DNA of 64,000 bases. It comes from an uncultured Clostridia bacterium. GTDB taxonomy: Bacteria > Bacillota > Clostridia > Christensenellales > Borkfalkiaceae. The notes below the pieces were generated by a model. The model saw only the letters and a program-made list of their open reading frames with translations. It did no database searches and was not told the origin of the DNA. The stretch lies in NCBI GenBank assembly GCA_947628505.1, contig CANRAD010000006.1, positions 1 through 64,000 on the forward strand, read 5' to 3'. This document shows, piece by piece, positions 39,672-49,133 of this stretch. Made by a program: the position numbers and the translations under genes. Within the stretch, counting starts at the first letter, position 1; each line of letters opens with the position of its first letter.

Positions 39672-40616
39672 ATGAAGATAGCCGTAAACGTCAGCGCGAT
39701 AACCAACGGGGATATGGATTTCTCGGAGTTCGACGCGCTCGGCGAAGTCAGATATTTCGGCGAACTCACGCGCGGGGAGTTGAAAGAATTGATAAAAGAC
39801 TGCGACGCGCTTGTAGTCAACAAAGTAGAGGTGGACGGCGAACTTATTGCCGCGTGTCCTTCTTTGAAATACGTCGGCACGTTTGCCACGGGATATAACG
39901 TCATAGACATATCCGCTTGCCGCAAACGCGGGATAACGGTGTGCAACGTTCCCGATTATTCCACGAACCCCGTTTCCCAGCACGTATTCGCCCTGCTTTT
40001 GGCGCTCTACGGCAAGCTGAGGGAATATTCGGCCTCGGTGGATAACGGCGATTGGGTGAGGAGCAAAACGTTTACCTATTTCCCCTGGCCCACGAGCGAG
40101 CTGTACGGCAAAAAGTTCGGCGTGGTGGGATACGGAAATATAGGTTCGAAAGTGGCGAAAATAGCCGAGGCGTTCGGCGCGGAGCCCCTCGTTTATACCC
40201 GCACGAAACCTTCGGACTGCCCTTACAGATTGGTAACGTTCGAAGAAATTCTGGAAGAAAGCGACGTTCTCTCTTTGCATTGTCCGTTGACGGCGCAGAC
40301 GGAGAAGATGATTAACGCCAAAACGATATCCGCAATGAAGACGGGCGCCGTGCTCATAAACACCGCCCGCGGCGGCCTCATAGACGAAGAGGCGCTGGCG
40401 TGCGCCCTCAGAACGGGCAAGCTGGCGGGCGCCGGGCTGGACGTGGTTTCCGTGGAGCCCATGCTCGCGGACAACCCCCTTCTCGGCGTCGGAAACTGTA
40501 TAATAACCCCGCATATAGGCTGGGTGGCGAGGGAGACGAGGCAGAGACTTTTGCATATCGCGGCGGACAATCTCAAATCGTTCATCGAGGGCCGGCCGAA
40601 AAACGTAGTAAGCTGA
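39672..40616 (+). CDS. D-2-hydroxyacid dehydrogenase (glycerate dehydrogenase-like)
   Basis: 314 residues. The NAD-binding Rossmann motif GVVGYGNIGSKVA (about 150) lies between two halves of the catalytic domain. The catalytic Arg is in NTARGGLID, the Glu in SVEPM, and the His in TPHIGW. It reduces a 2-oxo acid (for example hydroxypyruvate or glyoxylate) with NADH. It is divergent from kdgK, so it may act in the same sugar-acid pathway. AAAGAG precedes the ATG. A dyad operator covers its promoter. Confidence 0.92.
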   Translation: MKIAVNVSAITNGDMDFSEFDALGEVRYFGELTRGELKELIKDCDALVVNKVEVDGELIAACPSLKYVGTFATGYNVIDISACRKRGITVCNVPDYSTNPVSQHVFALLLALYGKLREYSASVDNGDWVRSKTFTYFPWPTSELYGKKFGVVGYGNIGSKVAKIAEAFGAEPLVYTRTKPSDCPYRLVTFEEILEESDVLSLHCPLTAQTEKMINAKTISAMKTGAVLINTARGGLIDEEALACALRTGKLAGAGLDVVSVEPMLADNPLLGVGNCIITPHIGWVARETRQRLLHIAADNLKSFIEGRPKNVVS

Positions 40617-40620
40617 AAAA

Positions 40621-40696
40621 ACGCGGGACGGAACAGACGCCGTCTCGCGTTTATATTTATCTCGTAAAATTCAAAAGGCGGCCTCGGCCGCCTTTT
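40621..40696. terminator. Two hairpins between the dehydrogenase and a convergent lipoprotein gene
   Basis: First hairpin: 40621-40631 with 40640-40650 (one G-U). Second: a perfect 11-base-pair stem aaaaggcggcc/ggccgcctttt (40673-40683 with 40686-40696), suited to both strands, ending just before the stop of the convergent gene at 40699. Confidence 0.8.
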
Positions 40697-40698
40697 TA

Positions 40699-41820
40699 TC
40701 ATTTGTTCCAGAAAGTGCTGTTTATCGTATCCAGCTTATAGTCTATGGTTCCGAGGCTGTACGGCAGAGGCGTGCTCAATCTCAAAAGCGTGGCTCTCGT
40801 TGTATTGTTGCGCTTGTTGTCTATGGCGGCGAACCAATATGTCTGCGAAACGCCGTGCAGTTCGCCGTCGTAATTGACGCTTATCGAAACGGTCTTCAAA
40901 GGCTGTTCCGTTTCGTCCTCGTTGAGCTTGGGAGTGAACAGATCGGCGGCTTTGAGTTTGTCCGCATAGTCTTTGCGCTCGTCGTCCGAAAGCGAGGCGT
41001 TGCCGCCGGAGAGCACATAGGTGTTTATGCCGGCGTTGGGAGTGTAGAAGTTGACGGCTTGCGAGAGCGAAGAGGAAAAGTTGCCCATCGCCCGCACGGC
41101 GATATCTATCTGGCACACGTCGAAGAGAGTGTTGTAAAGGCCGTCGAGATTGTCGCGCGTGCTCACCGTCTGCTTTCCGTCGGCGAGATTATCCGTCAGA
41201 ACGGTTGTGTACTTAGAACCGGAATAGTTGTAGAACGTCTCGTAAGAGCGGTCCACTTCCACATACGTCTGCGAAAGGGAGCCCGCCTGATAGTTCGCGG
41301 GCGTGGCGCATTTCACCTCTTGTTTGCTGTAAAGCGGGCGGAGATAGTTGGCCACGGGGAGGAAGTAACACTCGGTTACCATTTTCTGTTCCCCGAAAAC
41401 TTTCTCGTTGCCGTTGTATTTGAAAGTAACGGAGTCCACCGAAAATTCGGTCTTGTAATAATACGCCAGAACATCTCCCGTTGCAGAGGAGTTGGCATAG
41501 CCGCTCTTGTAGTTTTCGGGCATGCCGGGCAAGGTCGAATATTCGAAGTTTTTCGCGTAAAACTCCGTCGTGTAAGTGCCGGCGCCGTATTCCACCGAGT
41601 AGGTGGGATTGCCCGTCGAGGGCTTTCTGAACGAGACGGCGTAAGTCATCATCTCCTTGTCCGCATCGGTAAGCGTGGGCTGAATTCGGCCGAAAGTCGT
41701 ATCGGCGTACCAATTTGATGCGAGAGAGGCTCTGTTCTTGTTCGAGCCGCCGCAACCGGCCGCCGTAAGCAGGCAACCGGCCGCCGTTATTGCCGCCAGA
41801 ATTACAAAAGGTTTTTTCAT
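40699..41820 (-). CDS. Secreted lipoprotein of unknown function
   Basis: 373 residues. The signal peptide (MKKPFVILAAITAAGC) is followed by the lipobox LTAAGC, so it is lipid-anchored. The rest is beta-rich with many Tyr/Thr (EYGAGTYTTEFYAKNFEY, KYTTVLTDNLADGKQTV). No family was recognised. It does not contain a substrate-binding-protein signature I could support. It has a consensus-like promoter and is divergent from addB. Confidence 0.85.
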   Translation of the reverse strand: MKKPFVILAAITAAGCLLTAAGCGGSNKNRASLASNWYADTTFGRIQPTLTDADKEMMTYAVSFRKPSTGNPTYSVEYGAGTYTTEFYAKNFEYSTLPGMPENYKSGYANSSATGDVLAYYYKTEFSVDSVTFKYNGNEKVFGEQKMVTECYFLPVANYLRPLYSKQEVKCATPANYQAGSLSQTYVEVDRSYETFYNYSGSKYTTVLTDNLADGKQTVSTRDNLDGLYNTLFDVCQIDIAVRAMGNFSSSLSQAVNFYTPNAGINTYVLSGGNASLSDDERKDYADKLKAADLFTPKLNEDETEQPLKTVSISVNYDGELHGVSQTYWFAAIDNKRNNTTRATLLRLSTPLPYSLGTIDYKLDTINSTFWNK

Positions 41821-41861
41821 AATATATCCGTAAAAATGGTTATTTTCGAAATTACAGCGCT

Positions 41862-41890
41862 ATTATAGCATATATTTTCGCAATTGTAAA
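41862..41890 (-). promoter_or_regulatory. Promoter of the 40699-41820 lipoprotein gene
   Basis: Minus strand TTTACA (41885-41890), 17-base spacer and TATAAT (41862-41867). Confidence 0.8.
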
Positions 41891-41934
41891 AACTTTTATG
41901 CCACAAAATCTTTAAAATTATCCCGTCTTTGTGC

Positions 41935-41946
41935 TATAATGAACTT
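41935..41946 (+). promoter_or_regulatory. addB -10 element (leaderless type)
   Basis: TATAAT (41935-41940) followed by six bases and the ATG at 41947. The -35 is weak (TTAAAA at 41912, 17-base spacer). Confidence 0.6.
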
Positions 41947-44900
41947 ATGATTTCCGCATACGAATGCGCGACGTTGCCCGTCGCCCTCGAAAAACTCAGA
42001 GACATATGCCTCGAAAACGAGCGAGCCGAAGTTAAGACGATAATTTTTTGCGAGGACAGACTCACTCTCGCCGCCGAACGCGCGGTTTGTTCGGCGGTGG
42101 GGGGAACCTTTTCTTCGTCGGTTTACACCTTCGCCCGTTTTCTCGCCTCCGAACGCGGCAAAAATCCCGCCGTGCTCTCCGAACAGGGCTCGGCTATGGC
42201 CGTCAGGAGGATAATCGACGGGAACAGAGGGAGTTTGCGCCTTTTCAGAAAACTCAACGCGGTCGCGGCGGCGCAGTCCGTGTACGATACGATAGCTCTG
42301 CTCTATTCTTCGCGGGTGAGCGCGGAGGACGTCAAAAGTGCGCTCGGCAAGAATTTTTCCGGCGCGACGGCCGATAAATTGCACGATATCGCACTTATTT
42401 ACGAAAAATACGGCGAATACCTTGAAGAGAGCGGCAGAGAGGACAGAAACAGATACCTTAAACAACTTTCGGGGATAATCGGAACCAGCGGAAAAATAAA
42501 GAACAGCCGGGTTGTTTTTCTCGGATTTCAGGCGCTCACGCGCACGGTCGCCGAGTGCGTGAAAGCGGCGTTCGCCGCGGCGGCGGACGTTACGGGGCTG
42601 TTCATAGGCGGCAAGGAAGATCTGTACGTCAACGAGGCGTTGACGGATTTCAGAAACGCGGCCGCCGAATTCGGCGGGGCGCAGGTATTCCCGGAGTGCG
42701 GCAAGCTCAACGGCTCGGCGGAGAGATTGAGAAAGGGGCTGTATAACCCCGAGACGTTCTCCTCGGAGCCCGCAAACTGCGACGACGTGTTCATATTCGA
42801 GGCGGCGGACGAGGAAGAGGAGTTTGCGTATATCGCCGCAAATATCAAAAAACACGTCCTCGACAAGGGCGAGAGATACGGTGCGATATCCGTAATGCTC
42901 CCCGATACGGGAGCGGGCGCGCGAACGCTGCAAAGGGTGTTTTCGCAGTACCGTATTCCCTATTATTGCGACAGGCGAATGCCGCTTATAGAGCATCCGC
43001 TGTGCACTTTCGTGTTCGCGTATCTCAATTGCGCGGTGTACGGCTGTTTGCCTCGGGACGTGGACGTCGTCGTGGCCGCTCCGTTCTTCCCGGCGGACAA
43101 AAAAGATAAAGATATATTCAGAAATTATCTTCTGAGATTGGCAAATTACCGCGGCGGCGTGCGCCGCGTTCCCGACAGGGAAATAACGCTTTCCGCGGGT
43201 TTCGATCCGGAAGCAGTGGAGCGCGTGAGAAAAAAGTTCGAGGAAGGGCTCGCGGCGGTTTCGCCCTCCGCCGGCAAAAACGCGGCGCAGGGGATAAGGG
43301 AGTTGCTCTCGGCTTTCGGAGCCGAAGAGAAGCTCTCGTCGCTTGCAGCGGAGTTCGGAGACGACTATCCGGCCGCCTCGGCGTTCTGCGAGAGAATTTA
43401 CGCCGGTGTTTCGGACGTTCTCGACGAGGCCGAGAGCCTCGCGGGAGATTTGCCGCAAAAGGAGTTTATATCCGTTTTGAAAAGCGGATTTTCGGCGTGC
43501 GAGATATCGATAATACCCCCCAAAGCGGACGCGGTGTTCGTGGGCGATCTTGCGGCCACGGCGAATACGGGCAGCAGCGTCGTGTTTGCCGCGGGGCTTA
43601 CGGGGGACGCGCCGGGCGCGAGCGCCGACACCGCGCTTTTGACCGACAGAGAGATAAACGCGCTCGCGGATATCGGCATAAACGTCGCGCCGAAGATATT
43701 GCAAGTAAATATGCGCAGAAGGGAGACGGCCGCGCTCAACGTGTGCGCTTTTCGCGAGGCGCTGTATCTCTCGTATCCGGTGCGTTCGGGCGGAGAAGAG
43801 TGCGGCAAGAGCGAGATAATATCTTACGCCGAGGCGCTTTTCAAATCGCCTTCCGGCGGAAAACTCTCTCCCCTCAACGGCAGAAAGCTGGAAAAATCGG
43901 CAAAGGCCGTTCCCTATTATTCATGCGAACCTACGCCGGCGCTCAAACAGCTCGTTAAAAACCGCGCGCGTCCGGACGCCGTGGCGGCAATATACGAGGC
44001 GCTCTCGGAAAACGGCTTTTCGAAAGAGGCCGACGCGGCTGTCAAATTGCCGCCCGAAAAGAGATTGTCGGGGGCGAAGGAGCTGTATTTCAGCTATAAC
44101 GGCGTCTCTCCCACGGCGCTCGAAACTTATTTTTCGTGCCCGTATCTGGCGTTCATGCGCCAAGGTCTGAAAGTGCAGGAGAGGGATGAAGGCGCGGTGC
44201 GCGCTCTCGACTCGGGCAATTTCATTCACTCCGTTTTGCAGGATATAGCCGCGGAAATGGGCGCGTTTGAGGACGTGGAGGGGCTTGAAAAGCGCGCGGC
44301 GGAAATAGCCGAAGAGAAGCTCTCCAAGCCGCCTTACAAGGCGCTTGCCGACAGAAAAAGCGGGCAATATGCCGCCGCCAATTTAAAAGACGAGGCGGTC
44401 AAAGTCTGCAAGGGCGCGTATTTGCAACTGAAAAATTCCTCGTTCGCCGTGTCCGCCGTCGAAGCGCAGTGCAGAATAAATCTGCCGATGGGCGTGAACG
44501 TGTTCGGGCGCATAGACAGAGTGGACGTCTGCGGCGACATGGTGAGGATTATCGATTATAAGACGGGAACGATTGATTGTTCGCCCTCGAAATATTATAC
44601 GGGTTCGAAATTGCAGTTGCCGCTGTATCTTCTCGCCGCGGCCGAGGGCAAACGCGCGGTCGGAGCCTATTATTTCCCCGCCGCGGTGGAATACCGCGAA
44701 AAGCAGGACGGCGTTTTCAGACTGCAAGGGTTCATGGACGGCGGCGAGGACGTCGTAAGGGCCTCCGACGGCAACGTAAAGCAAGGGGAAAAGTCGGAAT
44801 ATTTCGACGCGTATCTGAACGGAAGAAAGATAGAGAGCGCCATGGGCGGCGAAGAGTTCGCGTACTTTCTCGGCTATTCGAAATTGGTGGCGGGGAAGGG

Positions 44901-45087
44901 CGCGGCCGAGATGATGTCCGGCAACATAGCGCCCTCTCCGGCGGGGGACGTTTGCAAATACTGCAAGATGGGCGGCAGTTGCGGGTTCCTTGTCGGCAGA
45001 GACGGCGACGAGCGCAGAACTCCGTCGGTGAAATGTTCGGAGATTGCAGCAATCGCCAAAGAAAGCGGAGGTAAAGTCGATGATTGA
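41947..45087 (+). CDS. addB: AddB-like subunit of the AddAB helicase-nuclease
   Basis: 1046 residues. The C-terminal PD-(D/E)xK nuclease domain is clear (RIDRVDVCGDMVRIIDYKTGTI), as is the iron-sulfur frame: one Cys in YFSCPYLAFM and C-x2-C-x5-C in CKYCKMGGSC. The N-terminus lacks the P-loop (GxxGxGKT) that Bacillus AddB carries, so helicase-like ATP use by this subunit seems lost. Overall pattern and addA overlap identify it. AddAB processes double-strand breaks for recombination. The mRNA is predicted leaderless from the TATAAT six bases before the ATG. Confidence 0.88.
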   Translation: MISAYECATLPVALEKLRDICLENERAEVKTIIFCEDRLTLAAERAVCSAVGGTFSSSVYTFARFLASERGKNPAVLSEQGSAMAVRRIIDGNRGSLRLFRKLNAVAAAQSVYDTIALLYSSRVSAEDVKSALGKNFSGATADKLHDIALIYEKYGEYLEESGREDRNRYLKQLSGIIGTSGKIKNSRVVFLGFQALTRTVAECVKAAFAAAADVTGLFIGGKEDLYVNEALTDFRNAAAEFGGAQVFPECGKLNGSAERLRKGLYNPETFSSEPANCDDVFIFEAADEEEEFAYIAANIKKHVLDKGERYGAISVMLPDTGAGARTLQRVFSQYRIPYYCDRRMPLIEHPLCTFVFAYLNCAVYGCLPRDVDVVVAAPFFPADKKDKDIFRNYLLRLANYRGGVRRVPDREITLSAGFDPEAVERVRKKFEEGLAAVSPSAGKNAAQGIRELLSAFGAEEKLSSLAAEFGDDYPAASAFCERIYAGVSDVLDEAESLAGDLPQKEFISVLKSGFSACEISIIPPKADAVFVGDLAATANTGSSVVFAAGLTGDAPGASADTALLTDREINALADIGINVAPKILQVNMRRRETAALNVCAFREALYLSYPVRSGGEECGKSEIISYAEALFKSPSGGKLSPLNGRKLEKSAKAVPYYSCEPTPALKQLVKNRARPDAVAAIYEALSENGFSKEADAAVKLPPEKRLSGAKELYFSYNGVSPTALETYFSCPYLAFMRQGLKVQERDEGAVRALDSGNFIHSVLQDIAAEMGAFEDVEGLEKRAAEIAEEKLSKPPYKALADRKSGQYAAANLKDEAVKVCKGAYLQLKNSSFAVSAVEAQCRINLPMGVNVFGRIDRVDVCGDMVRIIDYKTGTIDCSPSKYYTGSKLQLPLYLLAAAEGKRAVGAYYFPAAVEYREKQDGVFRLQGFMDGGEDVVRASDGNVKQGEKSEYFDAYLNGRKIESAMGGEEFAYFLGYSKLVAGKGAAEMMSGNIAPSPAGDVCKYCKMGGSCGFLVGRDGDERRTPSVKCSEIAAIAKESGGKVDD

Positions 45088-48000
45088 ACCCACTTCCGAA
45101 CAGCGGGCGGCGATTTCGGCCCGCGGTAAAGTAATAGTTTCCGCGTCGGCGGGCAGCGGCAAAACTTTCGTCATGATAAAAAAACTCGCCGACGAAATAG
45201 CTGGCGGGGCCGAGCTCGACGGCGTTCTCGCGGTAACGTTCACGAAAAAAGCCGCCGCGCAAATGAAAGAAAAATTGCGCGCGGAGCTCATTTCGCGCGT
45301 CGAAAAGGCGGACGGCGCATTGAAAGCGCATCTCAAAGTCCAGCTCTCCAAAATAAATTCCGCCGCCATATGCACTATCCATTCCCTCTGTTCGCGATTG
45401 TTGCGCACATATTTTTACGCGCTCGGAATAGACGGCGGGTTTACGATAATGGCGGAGGGCGACGCCGAATCCGAAGAGCTCAAAACGCGCGCCGTCGAAA
45501 ATCTGTTCGAGAGAAAATACGCTTCCGACGACGCCGGTTTTTACGATTTATTGTCGTGTTTTTCCAGAAAGAGAAGCGACGCGTCGTTCAAAAAACTCGT
45601 GCTCGCTTCATACGCTTCGGTGCGCACGGTCTGCGGCTATAAAAAACTGCTTGAAAGCGCGGAGGAGCTCTATTCCGACAACGGGTTCAAGGCCGTTTGC
45701 AAAGAGCTCTCCGATATGATTGCCGCAAAATACCGCGCGTTGCGCGCCGAGGTGGAGAATTTTGCCGAAAATTTCCCCGAAACGGCAAATAAAGCAATAT
45801 ATATGCGCATTTTCGAGGAGATGGAAACGGCTTTGAAGTGCGCCGAGCAGGGCGGCATATTCGCGCCCTTGCCGGCTCTCTCCTCTGTGAGAAAACCCGT
45901 CGACGGCGAACAAGACAAGGAAGCCGGGGAGAAATACAAGGCTTTCAGAGCGGAGATTTCGAAAAAATATTTCTCTGCGCGGGGAGATATCGCATCCGAG
46001 GCCGAAGAGGAGCGGAAGTTCTTGCAGAGCGGGCGGACGGCCGCGGAGTTTTCGAAACTGCTGTCGGAGTTCGACGACGAATATTTCTCCGTCAAAACGG
46101 ACGAAAACAAGCTCGACTACAACGACTTGGAGCATCTCACATTGAAATTGCTCGAAGACAAAGACGTGCTTGCGGAGATAAACGGAACGTATAAACGGGT
46201 GTTCGTGGACGAATATCAGGACGTCAATCCCGTGCAGGAGGCCATAATTTCGGCGTTTACGCGGGAGAGTTTTCTTGTCGGCGACGTAAAGCAGGCAATT
46301 TACGGGTTCAGGGGCAGTAAGTCGCTCTTTTTCGCCGAAAAGTATTCGAGATATCTCTCGGGCGACGGCGAGGCGTTGCGGCTCTCGGAAAATTTCAGAA
46401 GCTGCAAAAAAGTAATAGATTTCGTCAACGGGCTCTTTTCGGTAGCCATGCGCGAGAGCATATGCGGCTTCGATTTTACGAACAATTCCGAGATGACGGC
46501 GTCGGGGGCATACCCGCCCGAAAGCGGGCTCGCGCAAATAGCGGTGTTCGGCAAAGAGCGCAAAGAAGAGCGCAAAAGAGGGGTGTATTCCGTCAAAGAC
46601 GACGGCAGGAGCGTTTCGCACACGCGCGAGGGGCTCGCGGCGCTGAAAATAGTGGAAAACGAATTGAAAAGCAAGCGTTACGATCCCGCCGCGGGCGGCT
46701 ACGTCGACATTCAACCCGGCGATATATGCATACTTACGCGCAAGAACGGCGGCGGTTCGGCCGAAGGGATAACGCGCGCGTTGAAGGACGCCGGATATCA
46801 GGTTTCCGGCGTGCAGGAGACGAATATATGCCGCTTGCCCGAGGTTAAAAAAATCATAGATATTCTCTCGCTGATAGATAACGCCGAACAGGACGTGCCG
46901 TTGGTAACCGCTCTGCTTTCGCCGATAGGCGGATTGACGGAGAACGACCTCGCGACCGTCAGAGTGGCGTTGAAAAGGGAGAAAAAGCTCTCTTTCAGAG
47001 AATGTTGCGCGGCATACGCCGCGGCCGCGGACACTCCCGTCGCGGCAAAGTTGAAAGCGTTTTACGAAAAGCTCTCGGAATATGTGAAACTTGCGGAGAT
47101 TCTGACGGCGGGAGAGCTTATAGACAAGATACTTGCGGACGCGGGTTACGAGGCCGCGTATTCGGCGGGGAACGGCGAAAAGCTCGCCGCGGTTTTAAGG
47201 CTCGCCGCGGAGGGGGACAAACTTCCGCTCGCGGCCTTCCTCGCAAAGATAAAAGCGGGGGGATATAATATCCCCGCGCCGGCGGCGGCTCCCTCCGACA
47301 GTATTAAGGTAATGACCATGCACGCCGCCAAGGGACTTGAATTTCCCGTGGTGATAATTTCGGACATATGCCGCACTTTCAAGGGCGCGGACTATTCCGA
47401 ACTGCCCTTCGACGACAAGTACGGGTTTGCCGCGAAGCGATACGACAGGGAGAATATGACGTTCGGACCGACCGTTCTTTCGAGATTGTGCAAACTCAGG
47501 GCGGACAGAGAAGAGCTGAAAAACGAGTTGAATTTGTTTTACGTGGCGTGCACGCGGGCAATGAACAAGCTGTACGTGCTCGCCGAAGAGGAAGAGGAAT
47601 ATTCCGCCGCGCGCGCGGCGGAAGCGCGCGCGTACAGCCAGACTTTCGATATGTCGCGCTTGCCGCGCGCCGACATAGGCGAGCTTACGGATTTCGACGC
47701 ACATTCCGGGCCTTCCGTTTTTATAGGAGAGGCGGATAAAACCGTAAAAGCGGAGATATGTTCGCGTTTTATGCGCGAATACGCCTATTCGGCGAGCGTG
47801 GATTTGCCCGTTAAAAGCTCCGCTTCGGCAATTATGAGAATGAGAGACGGCGAGCCGTACTCCGCCGAGAAAAAACTCTTCGGCGGCGAGGGTGAAACGG
47901 GCACCGAAAGGGGCACCGCCTATCACAGATTTCTCGAACTGTGCGATTTCTCCTTAAAAGACGAAAAAGATATCGCCCGCGAACTCTCCGATTTCGTCGC

Positions 48001-48397
48001 CGAAGGACTTATGCCGGCCGGGCAGGCGGCGCTGGTCGCTCCCGCGGAAGCGGCGGCTATTCTGGCGATGCCGGCGTTCGCCTCGTTGAACGGCGCCGAG
48101 ATTTACCGCGAGCGGGAATTTTTGTGCATGCTGAGCGCGCGCGACGCGCTCGGCGAACCGGCGGAGGACGGCGTGCTCGTGCAAGGCGCGATAGATCTGC
48201 TCATAAAAACGCCGTCCGGCTGGAAAATAGTCGACTATAAATATTCCGGCAAGAGCGATGAGGAACTCATCCTGAAATATTCGCCGCAACTCGCGCTCTA
48301 TAAAAAGGCCGTGGCGGCGGCGACGGGCGCGGACGAAAAGCATATCGAAACTTCCGTCATAAACATATTCCGTCTGCGGCAGATCGATTTACCCTAA
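45080..48397 (+). CDS. addA: AddA ATP-dependent helicase/nuclease
   Basis: 1105 residues from ATG 45080 (GGAGG upstream), overlapping addB by eight bases. It is a UvrD-type helicase: Walker A SASAGSGKTFVMIK, motif II in RVFVDEYQDVNPVQE, motif IV/VI in VKQAIYGFRGSKS and YVACTRAM. The C-terminal nuclease domain has the GAIDLLIKTPSGWKIVDYKYSG motif. It unwinds and degrades broken ends with AddB. Slightly shorter than Bacillus AddA (about 1230). A short spacer follows before the 48463 gene. Confidence 0.95.
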   Translation: MIEPTSEQRAAISARGKVIVSASAGSGKTFVMIKKLADEIAGGAELDGVLAVTFTKKAAAQMKEKLRAELISRVEKADGALKAHLKVQLSKINSAAICTIHSLCSRLLRTYFYALGIDGGFTIMAEGDAESEELKTRAVENLFERKYASDDAGFYDLLSCFSRKRSDASFKKLVLASYASVRTVCGYKKLLESAEELYSDNGFKAVCKELSDMIAAKYRALRAEVENFAENFPETANKAIYMRIFEEMETALKCAEQGGIFAPLPALSSVRKPVDGEQDKEAGEKYKAFRAEISKKYFSARGDIASEAEEERKFLQSGRTAAEFSKLLSEFDDEYFSVKTDENKLDYNDLEHLTLKLLEDKDVLAEINGTYKRVFVDEYQDVNPVQEAIISAFTRESFLVGDVKQAIYGFRGSKSLFFAEKYSRYLSGDGEALRLSENFRSCKKVIDFVNGLFSVAMRESICGFDFTNNSEMTASGAYPPESGLAQIAVFGKERKEERKRGVYSVKDDGRSVSHTREGLAALKIVENELKSKRYDPAAGGYVDIQPGDICILTRKNGGGSAEGITRALKDAGYQVSGVQETNICRLPEVKKIIDILSLIDNAEQDVPLVTALLSPIGGLTENDLATVRVALKREKKLSFRECCAAYAAAADTPVAAKLKAFYEKLSEYVKLAEILTAGELIDKILADAGYEAAYSAGNGEKLAAVLRLAAEGDKLPLAAFLAKIKAGGYNIPAPAAAPSDSIKVMTMHAAKGLEFPVVIISDICRTFKGADYSELPFDDKYGFAAKRYDRENMTFGPTVLSRLCKLRADREELKNELNLFYVACTRAMNKLYVLAEEEEEYSAARAAEARAYSQTFDMSRLPRADIGELTDFDAHSGPSVFIGEADKTVKAEICSRFMREYAYSASVDLPVKSSASAIMRMRDGEPYSAEKKLFGGEGETGTERGTAYHRFLELCDFSLKDEKDIARELSDFVAEGLMPAGQAALVAPAEAAAILAMPAFASLNGAEIYREREFLCMLSARDALGEPAEDGVLVQGAIDLLIKTPSGWKIVDYKYSGKSDEELILKYSPQLALYKKAVAAATGADEKHIETSVINIFRLRQIDLP

Positions 48398-48447
48398 ACG
48401 TAGTCAAAAAACGACAATATATATTAACGTTTTTTCACTTTTCGGGC

Positions 48448-48462
48448 TATAATCAAGTTGAA
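48448..48462 (+). promoter_or_regulatory. -10 element of the 48463 gene
   Basis: TATAAT (48448-48453) with a possible TTAACG -35 at 48424 (18-base spacer), and the ATG nine bases after the -10, giving a leader of only two or three bases. Confidence 0.55.
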
Positions 48463-49074
48463 ATGTTCTCGTCGTTTGCGGAGAAACTCCGCTCTGTATT
48501 CGAAAAATTGCCCTTCGACGCCGTTGTATGGTTCGTGTGGGGCTCGTTTGCGGCGATATATGTCGCGGTTTTTCTGATTTTTCTCATGCGCGCGGGATTG
48601 CGGTCTGCTTCGAAACGACCGTTTTTGTACCTCGTGAACGCATATTCCGCCATCACGCTTTCCATGTTTTTGCTGGCGACGGAAACGGCGCAGGCCGTAT
48701 TTGTCGCTGCGCTTTTCTGGACGGTGGGATATATTCTTTACGGCGCGCTCTGTTTTTTCACGCGCGAGCGGCGCGAAAAGCCCGATCCGTCGGCGCAGAC
48801 GGCGGCAACTTATCTGACGCAACGCGCCCCCGTCAAGGCACAGAGAAGCGCGCTCCCGCCCGCCCGTTTGAACGTGCGGCTCGAACACGCCGTAACGGTA
48901 ACGGATAAACTCCTTGCGAAAAATCTCGGCAAAGGGGACAGACAAGAGCTCGAAAAACTGAAAAACACCCTCGCCGTGCTGAGGGTGAAGGGCACTTTGA
49001 CGCCTTCCGAGGCGGAAATTCTCAACGAAAATTTCAATACGCTTTTAAAACTTATGGCAAAATACGACGTATAG
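48463..49074 (+). CDS. Predicted membrane protein, unknown function
   Basis: 203 residues. Hydrophobic helices cover about 20-42, 50-75 and 78-97, then a cytosolic, largely helical region (LEHAVTVTDKLLAKNLGKGDRQELEKLKNTLAVLRVKGTLTPSEAEILNENFNTLL) that looks like a small interaction domain. No family was recognised. No ribosome site; the leader is nearly absent. A terminator follows. Confidence 0.7.
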   Translation: MFSSFAEKLRSVFEKLPFDAVVWFVWGSFAAIYVAVFLIFLMRAGLRSASKRPFLYLVNAYSAITLSMFLLATETAQAVFVAALFWTVGYILYGALCFFTRERREKPDPSAQTAATYLTQRAPVKAQRSALPPARLNVRLEHAVTVTDKLLAKNLGKGDRQELEKLKNTLAVLRVKGTLTPSEAEILNENFNTLLKLMAKYDV

Positions 49075-49089
49075 CCTTTAACGCAAATA

Positions 49090-49124
49090 AAAAAGCGGAG
49101 CGCAAAGGGCGCTCCGCTTTTTCA
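49090..49124. terminator. Bidirectional terminator between the 48463 gene and rubrerythrin
   Basis: A perfect 14-base-pair stem (49090-49103 with 49109-49122) and loop aaagg, with A and T ends. It lies between convergent genes. Confidence 0.85.
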
Positions 49125-49133
49125 ACGTGTTTT

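Noticed and set aside
41896-43704. 602-residue minus-strand ORF opposite addB
   Set aside because: Antisense frame; overlaps the promoter and N-terminus of addB and shows no domain.
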